A stretch of 64,000 nucleotides of DNA from Anadara kagoshimensis (Eukaryota > Mollusca > Bivalvia > Arcoida > Arcidae): contig CM037874.1 in assembly GCA_021292105.1 (NCBI GenBank), positions 35,328,185 through 35,392,184 on the forward strand, given 5' to 3'. This document shows, piece after piece, positions 37,774 through 47,100 of this stretch. Numbering within the stretch: position 1 is the stretch's first letter; every line of letters begins with the position of its first letter. A program made the translations under genes and the position numbers. The notes below the pieces were generated by a model. It had not been told where the DNA came from, searched no databases, and saw nothing but the letters and a program-made list of their open reading frames with translations.

Positions 37774-38059
37774 TAAGGCTTTCTGAGTTAAAATTAAATC
37801 TTTATTTGAGGGTACAAATGGAATTCTTTCCACTATAGGAACTACAATGCAACATCTTATTCCATGAGGTTCTTGTTAACTTGTTTGTACCGTTGTTGTA
37901 CAAATATAATTTTTAAATTAGGTTGAAAAATGATTATGTGATGGGTCATGTGATTTATCAGTTACTTGATTTTGCCGTCAATGTAGAAAAAATTTAATGT
38001 CCTCATATTGAACACAATCATGCAGAATGATTTAGAAGTTGAAATTTAAAATAAGAGAA

Positions 38060-38272
38060 AAACTGTAAACATGGTTTAATATTTTCGTGTGGTGGAAATT
38101 TTTGCCAATTTCACAAATTGAAAAAAAAATCATCAGGCAAAAATTACAAGTTATGTGCTTTGTACTACAAGAACGGGCACAAATTGCGAAAATAACCCTC
38201 TCGCCAATACCAACAATACAATTTCGCAAAAATTTCCAATCATGAATATAACCACATTTACAGTAACAAATC
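38060..38272. mobile_element. MITE family M1 copy, intergenic
   Basis: The ends actgtaaacatggtttaata and aaccacatttacagtaa enclose complementary ggcaaaaatt-type tracts. It lies between the two genes. Confidence 0.65.
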
Positions 38273-38507
38273 TGAACAATATTTTCAGTGCAGAAGTTGC
38301 CAAGTTCTACATTATATGGTACAATGTTAAACTTCATTGACTTGTTTTAGTCCAATAATCATAAATAGTGCTACGAGACTGAATGAAGTCTCAAAAATGT
38401 TTGTTTGTTCTTCAAATTGAAAATAAATTTTATTAAATATATTCATACTTTAGTGTTTTCTTTAATTTTCTCTTATTTGGATCTTTAAACTATACTAGGA
38501 GTATGGG

Positions 38508-38836
38508 AGTGGAGTCAAGTAATGGTGATTAAGTCCCAGTCAAGAATATTTCACTTATATCCAGACATTGCCAGCTATAGGCGAAGGTACAGAAATTTTG
38601 CCTATGCATTGCACTGATAGCATTATACGGCAGAGCTCTTTATTGTGCCATGCCTAGCGACACAGGACCTTGTTTATTTTAAGTTATCTGAAAGTACATA
38701 ACTTTCATTTTGTAATGTCGAGTTCTTGGCAAAAGAACAGTCACTACCCACTTTCAAGTCTTGGGTCAGACATTGTCGGGGTTTGAACCCACAACCTCCG
38801 TCATATTTAGTGAGCACTCTACTAACCAAGTTACTA
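38508..38836 (-). mobile_element. SINE family 2 copy, reversed
   Basis: On the minus strand the B box GGTTCAAACCC-like 'gggtttgaaccc' palindrome lies near 38,780. The body 'gggtagtgactgttcttttg' and the tail 'gactgggacttaatcaccat' follow. Confidence 0.8.
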
Positions 38837-38885
38837 GTTATATGGAATGCTATACATGCATGTCCATTTGTAGTGAAATCTTGAT

Positions 38886-39110
38886 TGATTGAACTTGGTT
38901 TTACATCCTAGTAAAGAATATTTCATTTGTCTGCCATGACATGGGGCATCAGGTTTTTCATAGGTCTCTTTCAAAGGAATCTGATTTTCATTTCTAAATG
39001 CAGAGTGCTTGGCTACCTATTTTCGAGTTTTGGTCAGATCCGGTTGATGTTCAAATCAATGACCTCCTATATGCAAAGCAAGCACTCTATCAACTGAGCT
39101 ACTGTAGTTG
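38886..39110 (-). mobile_element. SINE family 2 copy, reversed and shortened
   Basis: On the minus strand the head gtagctcagttgatagagtg is followed by 'ataggtagccaagcactctg' and 'tactaggatgtaaaaccaag'. It is shorter than the neighbouring copy. Confidence 0.75.
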
Positions 39111-39905
39111 TGAAATATTAATGATTTATTTAAGGATCGAACTTAGTACTGATTTATTGGATAGTTTAGTAGACGATGCGAAAATCGATTGAATGGTGAA
39201 GCCCAAAATAGGGCCCCAGATCCTATTATAAGAATGTTGGCTTGCTGAAGATGTTTTGGGGGAGTATTCTAGTTTCTTCTACAATTCCTAAATTGTCTCA
39301 ATATAAGTGAAAGAAACTTGGCTGAGGTGTAAAACTAAATTACTCTGCCAATGTTGCTTAACATATGTGAATTTTTTTTACAAATATTTTCGTCGAGCCA
39401 CTTTTGTCTTATCAATTTTGCATCACAGCTGCTACCTTGCTCTGTCTGCAGAGCTCTTGTTGTGTTGGGTTTCATGCATATTGTTTACATGTCTAATTTA
39501 GACCAGCTTTCTGAGTAGACATATAGATTGTTGTAATTATGTTTATGATAGCTAGACTTGTTTCATTCTTATGTGAACTCATGCAATTCATGGGATCGAG
39601 AAGTCAGCCACTCTAACACAAGATTGATTGAATGAGGTTTTTACATCCCAGTCAAGAATATTTCACTTATTTTGAGATGTTGCCAGGTAAAGGTGAAGTG
39701 CCAGACATTTTTACCTTTGCAGTGCCATTGGCTTCCTGCACTTTGCCCCAACCACACTCCGTGCAAAGGTTCAAATCTTATGGCATTGTGTTAGAGCACT
39801 CTCTAAGGGCCTGGCTCCAGTTTCTTCCATCTTGCAACGAAATTACTTTTTTTGTCAGACTACGATAAATAGTAAGTCAACAACAAGAACTGTATTTTTC
39901 GATGT

Positions 39906-39911
39906 TTTAAT
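39906..39911 (-). terminator. SELENOM poly(A) signal candidate (ATTAAA)
   Basis: The hexamer ATTAAA lies about 75 nt past the SECIS on the minus strand, a suitable place to end the 3' UTR. Confidence 0.5.
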
Positions 39912-39984
39912 ACAATAGTATTAAAAAAAATTAAAAATCTGAAATCAATCCTCACAAATTCTGACAAAACCTTCATACACCTTA

Positions 39985-40064
39985 CACCAGGCTCAGTATA
40001 TATACATCAATCATCAACTACAAGTGCTTTAAGTTGACAAAATCATCATTACTGCCCCCTGGTG
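39985..40064 (-). promoter_or_regulatory. SECIS element in the SELENOM 3' UTR
   Basis: A SECIS recruits SBP2/eEFSec so that UGA is read as Sec. On the minus strand, CACCAGG pairs with CCTGGTG and CAGTA with TACTG (helix I). An internal loop then leads to the AUGA core (40046-40043) facing UGAU (40009-40006), giving the non-Watson-Crick U.U/G.A/A.G/U.U quartet. Helix II is UUUGUCAACU with AGUUGAUGAU: nine of ten positions pair, including two G.U. A 12-nt apical loop starts UAAAG, placing the AA motif 12 nt after AUGA, as in canonical elements. The simple apical loop resembles form 1. Confidence 0.9.
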
Positions 40065-40407
40065 GAAGAATATGAAATTATTTATCAGTGCAAGTGTCGA
40101 GTCATTGCAAAAGCATACACACATAACAAAATATTTTAAATATTTTTCTTCATATACACAGCTACAAATAAATAACACTACATTTATAAAATGGCACCCA
40201 AAAAATTAAATTTTCAACCAAAATTTAAAATTTTTAAAAATTTTTTGAGATTGTTATATTTACTGGGGGTCCATACTTGTATAAAGTTTCAGTTTTTAAT
40301 TTCAAACTATTCACTCTGTAAATTTATTACAATCATGACATTAACAGTCATAATGCTCCTAAAAACTTTGCCAACTTCCTTTAATTTTCTTTGGTACGGG
40401 TGTTGAG

Positions 40408-40556
40408 GAATAATGGTGTTTTACACCCAGTCAAAACCCTTTCACTTATTAAATTAATGAGGTGGCCAGTTCTAGGAAGGAAACCAGTGCCTGGAGAAAT
40501 CTAACCACCTTCAGTGTGAACTAACATGCTTGAGAACACTTGGCCACCGAGGCCTC
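40408..40556 (-). mobile_element. SINE family 1 copy in the SELENOM 3' UTR
   Basis: On the minus strand it reads 'gaggcctcggtggccaagtg' at the head and 'ggtgtaaaacaccattatt' at the tail, with the B-box region deleted. It lies between the SELENOM stop and its SECIS, so it would be part of the mature 3' UTR. Confidence 0.7.
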
Positions 40557-40995
40557 TCCTTTGGGGAAAACAAGCTGTAACAAATGACATCGTTTCAAAT
40601 TGTTTCATGATAACCACTCACACATTTCATTCCAAATTTTAAACTTTTAAATTTCCAAATTTTACACTTTCAAACATTTAAATTGTAAAATTTTTGATAC
40701 AAATAATTGGTACCCCAGTCGACAAACTAACCCATCCATACAATTATGCAAATATTCACATGCACACTTTATCCATTTAGTGATTATCAAAACATCTGTT
40801 CTTGTGCATTTAAAATTTTGAAATTTAAAAAAAATATTTTGAGGTTAACGGTCTTAAATCAAAATTATGATCCTGAAATTTTGATATGCTTCATAAAATA
40901 TTTTGAGGATAACAATCTAGAAATTAAAATCATGATTCTGGAATTTAAATCTTTGTACTGCGTAATTTAAAATAATGTTTATTTATTTTTTATTT

Positions 40996-41133
40996 TTACA
41001 ATTCCTGCTTCTTCTCGTCATCATCATCATCATCATCGTCGTCGTCTTCATCTGCTGCCTTACGTTTTACGAAGTTTGTATCTTTTAACAGCTCGTTACA
41101 CTGTTCTCTGTTATAATTTGATAAATCTATTTT
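40996..41133 (-). CDS. SELENOM: SELENOM exon 4, acidic tail and ER-retrieval signal
   Basis: The acceptor is tttatttcag. The exon encodes KIDLSNYNREQCNELLKDTN, then FVKRKAADED, a poly-Asp run and EKKQEL before TAA. LSxxxREQxNxLL matches LSEMTREEINALV of human SELENOM. The frame stays open upstream into the intron to a spurious ATG at 41226. Confidence 0.93.
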   Translation of the reverse strand, partial: KIDLSNYNREQCNELLKDTNFVKRKAADEDDDDDDDDDDEKKQEL

Positions 41134-44100
41134 CTGAAATAAAAATATGTACCATAAATAATTACAATTCATGGATAAAAGTTCTGCTATGTTTTCACAT
41201 TTTAAAATAAGTGAAAATATAGCCATCAGTCACATCAGTCCCAGACAATGACCTTATTGCTCTGAAACCAAAATATGACAGATGAGTGAGTTGAAGAAGT
41301 CTGCCATAAAAGTGGCTGGGTATAAAGGAGAACTATAACTAATAAAGTATATTTGAGGTGTGCAGCTGGAAAATGTTCATCTTTCCTTTTTTAGCCTTTC
41401 CATTACTGTAACAGTATTACAAGTTGTTGCATAAACTAAAAAACCTTCATTGGCTACCAAACAAGGCGCACTTTCAACCACTAGGCCATTTAAGCTCCCT
41501 TAAAGATGAGGTAGCTACCATAAAGTGTGCACTTTCAACCACTTGGCCACTGCAGCTCCCTTAAAGATGAGGTAGCTACCAAAAAGTGTGCACTTTCAAC
41601 CACTAGGCCACTTAAGCTCCCTTAAAGATAAGGTAGCTACCAAAAGTATGCACTTTCAACCACTAGGCCACTTAAGCTTCCTTAAAGGTAAGGTAGCTAC
41701 CAAAAAGTGTGCACTTTCAACCACTAGGCCAATGAAGCTCCCTTAAAGATAAGGTAGCTACCAAAAAGTGTGCACTTTCAACCACTAGGCCAATGAAGCT
41801 CCCTTAAAGATGAGGTAGCTACCAAAAAGTGTGCACTATCAACCACTAGGCCACTTAAACTCCCTTAAAAATGAGGTAGCTACCAAAAAGTGTGCACTTT
41901 TTACCACTAGGCCATTTAAACTCCCTGAAAGATGAGGTGGCTACCAAAAAGTGTGCACTATCAACCACTAAGCCACTTTAACTCCCTTAAAGATGAGGTT
42001 GCTTCCAATCAACTACTTGGCCACTTAAACTCCCTTAAAGATGAGGTAGCTACCAAAAAGTGTGCACTATCAACCTCTAGGCCACTTAAACTCCCTTAAA
42101 GATGAGGTAATGAGCCAACACTGGTTGCATTGGACAAAATGAAATGTAATTAACATTATCGTTATGTGCACTTTCTGGTATTAAGAATGGGTCCTTTTAC
42201 TGGCCCCTGTTGAAATTACTGTTATATAATATCTTACCTCTACACTCTGTCCTGCTTCATTCAAAAAGTGTAAAACTGGTGGAGCACCAGGAACTTTTTT
42301 AAATTCAACATTGTCACTTAATTAACGTTAAGGAATTTTGTTGTCAATATGAGCCATTCAATAGCAAGCTATTAGACACCCCTAACATAGCAAGTGATTG
42401 GAGTGTAAAACTAGTACTTTTTTAAATTAAACATTGGAAAGTTAGAGAATAAATATTCTCACACCTTTGACATGGAAATCCCACATTTTTACCCATGTGG
42501 GATGTCCTTGTCTCACCCTCGGGTTGAGACAGGCTACATGCTTCACCTGAATAAACAGCTGTTTTCTGTGACCCTAGAAGCTTTTAATGGATTTTTAAAG
42601 GAATAAAAGGTGAAAAAAAGAGTCAATGGCTACTGGTCATATGAGATAGGGAAATCTCAACCCAAGGTCTTATATATTTTATATATTTATATACATGTAT
42701 TTTGGTCCACAACTTGGCAAGCCTTATTTTGGACCAAATATATATAAGACCTTGGGTTGAGATTTTTCTATTTCATATGACCAGTAGCGATAGATTGATT
42801 CATTCGATTAGTAATTAAATTCAATTTTCACAACAGGTTTATAATTTTCATCATGTTTATTGCTAGTTTAGAGAGGTTTCACTTCATTTTCAATTAATAT
42901 TACCTGATGTATTAATTACTTTTAATGTTTTTATCAAGAATTTTGCCTGCATACTGATTTTTATCTAAATACAGTCAGGTCAACAAGAGGTCAACAGACC
43001 TTACTGCTCACCCGAGGATATGTCCCATATCTCTTGCAGAACTAAAATACATCTCTATTTAAGTCTAGCTACAGTGTATTTATTAACAACAAAAATTGTG
43101 GTACCAAATGTATAAAACTAGGTCATTCCAGGCAGTATTCCAATACAACTGTGACCTTGACCTTTGAACTCATGACCTTCATCTATATATCACAACTATT
43201 GTTGTATCAATAAATTAAAATATTTTAATATATATATTCCTTTACATAAAGCTTAGTTTTTTCAGATAGTTGACCATTTCAGTATTTTTATGCTTTAGTG
43301 AGCTAAAAATTCTGACATGTTTGTAGGGTGAATTTGAACATAAAACTTTCCACTGTTGTAGATGTGACAGGACTTTTTCTAAATGACGTGTTTTTTATAC
43401 AATGTATTTATGATTAAAAAAAATACTGTGAAAATATATACAAGAGATACAATCTTTCTCATTTGGTGAATTTGAATGAAAATCTTTTCACTGCTGCAAA
43501 TGTAACAGGACTTTCTCTTAATGGCCTGTTTTTTATACAATGTATTTATGACTTGTGAAAATATACAAGAGATACAATCTTTCTCACCGGTGAATTTGAA
43601 TGAAAATCTTTTTCACTGTTGCAGATGTAACAGATTTTCTCTCAAAAACTTGTTTTTTATATTTATAATCTGTAACAATGTCGTGAAAATATACAAATGA
43701 TAAATCCTTCTCATATACAGAGCACCTGTTACAAATTTACATATATATTATTTAATCTCTTTACTTACTAATAAATGCTGCTACATACGCAAGACTAGTC
43801 CCAAGTGAAAAAACATCAAACAAAATATGTGATAAACCAATAAATCTGGCAACATATGGCCATTACGGTAATCTTAATAGCTTTAACTGAAACTTATCTT
43901 TCATATTATAACAATATTACAGTAAGAACCTTATTAAAAGTGGAGTGGAGTTAGGCATTTAATGTCTCAAGTCAAAATGATTTTCTTTTTACTTATACTG
44001 TCAGTACTTTGATGGCCTAGGAAACTCGAGTATGCTGACATAACTACCTACCTTATAGCTGTCAAGGGTGATAAGAGTTCAGTTGAGTTTGTTGTTTAAC

Positions 44101-47100
44101 ATTCCAGTCAAGAGTATTTAAATTATATCGAGACACCACCAGCTAAAGGTGAATGTGCAGAAATATTGCCTGTGCATTAAACAACCTTTTAAAAGACTGG
44201 CTCAGGTGGTCTAGCAAAAATCCAAGTTTGAATGAGTTAAAATACAGCTAATCTTAGCAAAATTCCATGTTTTACCTAAATTTGAGCATATGTACCTGTC
44301 ACTACCTGACCTGTTTTTGTTTTACATGGCATATGATCACTACTTTTATAATTATTAAAACAATGACACACAAGTCAGAGATTAGCATAGAAAACAAAAC
44401 TTATACTAGCACTAAACAAATGGAATAGAAAATTGTTTGAGGGCAGAGAAAGAAATCTTCCTCACCTGTGTCTCATAAGGTTAGCCGCCTGACCATGTGA
44501 TATCACACAGCGCTTGTACGGATCACTTGATTAATTGCATAAGATGACTCTTTACCTTATAAACAACTTCATTCCATGAATTTGCCATGTAAAGGTTTTA
44601 CAAAATGTCTTTCATAAACCTAAATGGTTATTTATCATGTGGTACACTTGGAAACCCTAATGTTTTGATTTTTTTCTTGTTACATAAAAAGGATACTACA
44701 GAGGGATGTCATCAAAAATGAATCTCTTCACCTCTGGTAGACGGTTCAAACGTCATCCAGCACAACTCTGAAATAGACAAAAAAAACATCTTAATATTTC
44801 TAAGAGAGAGATGTTTAAAATGGAATTGGGCTAGTTGAGGTGTAGACTTTGTGTCAAAAGTACAGTTAAACCTGCCTTAAAGATCATCTCTATATAAGGG
44901 CAACCTGCTCTTAAAGGCTAGAATTTTCTTTATTCCAATCAATCTTTACTAATGTTATTTGAACCGTTTAATAAGGGTCACCTGTTCCTAAAGACCACAT
45001 TGGTTCCTTAAGGTGGCTTTTGTAGACAGGTTTGACTGTAGATAAAATAATGTGGATTAACTGAGACTCTTCAGGGCTTCGATTATTCAATCGTCCACTT
45101 GTCCTGACGAGTGAAATTTATACTGGGACAAGTGAAGCTGTTATTGCACTCGTCAAGGTGCCGAGTTAAATTTATCAGACATATACTTCATGGGCTTGTT
45201 ACAATTAATAAACAACAGACAATTTAGTGTAGGTCGGGAAAATTGTGTATTTAAAGGAGGTCAATTGTAACGACCAGGGCCACTTTGTAAAAATCTTGGT
45301 GTTCTGTTACAAGCGTGAATCAACAAAATCATTTGAACGTTTGCATCATATGTGCAAACCGTTTCACATTCGGAAGTCACTTAGTGTAACGTAAAATCCA
45401 ACAGATGTTCCGAGTGTTTATATATTTGTCAGTCATCTGTAAAAGTACAGTATGTCAAAGAAACGTAAACAAACACAATATTATCTTTTACACTTGTGAT
45501 GACTGTGCAGAGTTAAATTTCCAATGGCCTGTTCTTCATAGGTGCAGACTCACTTATCACCTGGGACACGTAGGAACAGGGTTGAACCTAATTTCTGTTA
45601 ACCCTCTTGCTGCCAAACAGACATATGTGTACTCTACGGACAGCAATGGAATTGACAACTCTTGGTTAAAAGACAAAGATATACTCATAATCATTTTGTA
45701 AACAAAAATGCAAAAAGTTGACCCTTGAGATTATAATCTACGATGATGTCATGACTACAAATGTGTCCCGTATCATAACCTATTGTTGACGTCATATCAT
45801 TTCGCATTGTGAACTTCAATTTGGCACTGCCAATGTTGCATTGAAAATTAATTTGGCAGCAAGAGGGTTAATCCAATGGCAGTAGTTTGAAAAAAGTTTC
45901 AGATTTGATGGATAATATCAAAATTTCAGAGCATTACCAAACTTGGATATTTGTGCCAACTTGTTGAGCTTTTTATATATTGCAATGTTTAAAAGTTTCC
46001 ATATATAGATCTATGTTCATGCTTCTAAAAATAAAACTGGCAATGTGAAAATAAAAGTAGAAATCCATGTCAGCAGTTACACATATCTTAATCTTAAAAA
46101 AATATGACAGCGAACTTTAAAACTTCGAAATTTAAGTCGCTTAATCAACTGATGTATGAAAGACATTTTAAGTTTTCAATGTTTATTTGTATACTTTCAG
46201 TCACAGGGGCCAGTTTCATAATAAAATTTAAAAAATACCGATAAGTATATAAACAAGAGGCCCATGGGCCTTAACGCTCACCTGTGATCTTTGAACCCAT
46301 GAGCTTCATTCAAATATCAAAATGATAATTCGGCCAATATTCTAATATACATCCCTATACAAAAAGTTTATAGTTTTTGAGATAAATAATCATCTCAGTA
46401 CTTGTTTGTATCTGTGATCTTGACATTTGAACCCATGACCTTCATTCATATATCAAAATGATCATTAGGATAATACCTAAATATTCTAATATACATGCCT
46501 ATACAAAAGGTTTATAGTTTTTGAGATAAATAATCATTTCAGACCTTGTTCACATCTGTGACCTTGACCTTTGAACCCATAACCTTCATTCATATATCAA
46601 AATGGTTGTTAGGCTAATACCTACAATATTCTAATATACATGCATATACAAAAGTTAACAGTTTTCAAGATAATTAACCATTCAGGTATTCATTCACATC
46701 TGTGACCTTGACCTTTGAACTCATGACCTTTATTCATATATCAAAATGACCAATGGGCCATTACCTACAATATTCTAATATACATGCCTATACAAAAAGT
46801 CTATAGGTTTAGAGATAAATAATCATTTCAGTACTTGTTTACATCTGTGACCTTGACCTTTGAACTCATGACCTTTATTTATATATCAAAATGACCATTG
46901 GGCCATTACCTACAATATTCTAATATACATGCCTATACAAAAAGTTCATAGTTTTGCAGATAATTAACTATTTTGGTAAACTTGTACATCTGTGACCTTG
47001 ACCTTTGAACCCATGAACTTAATCGATATATCAAAATGATCGTCATGTCAATACCTACAATTAACCAAAAATCCTACATCATTATCACCAGAAATGTTTA

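Noticed and set aside
36488-40995. A functional link between GCN1 and SELENOM because they are neighbours and both concern translation stress or UGA recoding
   Set aside because: They are convergent, separate genes in an animal genome. Adjacency alone is not evidence.
41134-41226. Start of SELENOM exon 4 at the upstream ATG (41226)
   Set aside because: The frame is open by chance through the intron end. The acceptor tttatttcag at 41134 and phase agreement with exon 3 place the exon start at 41133.
45405-45701. A 98-codon open frame in SELENOM intron 1
   Set aside because: It runs into the piggyBac-type MITE, has no splice context and resembles nothing I know.
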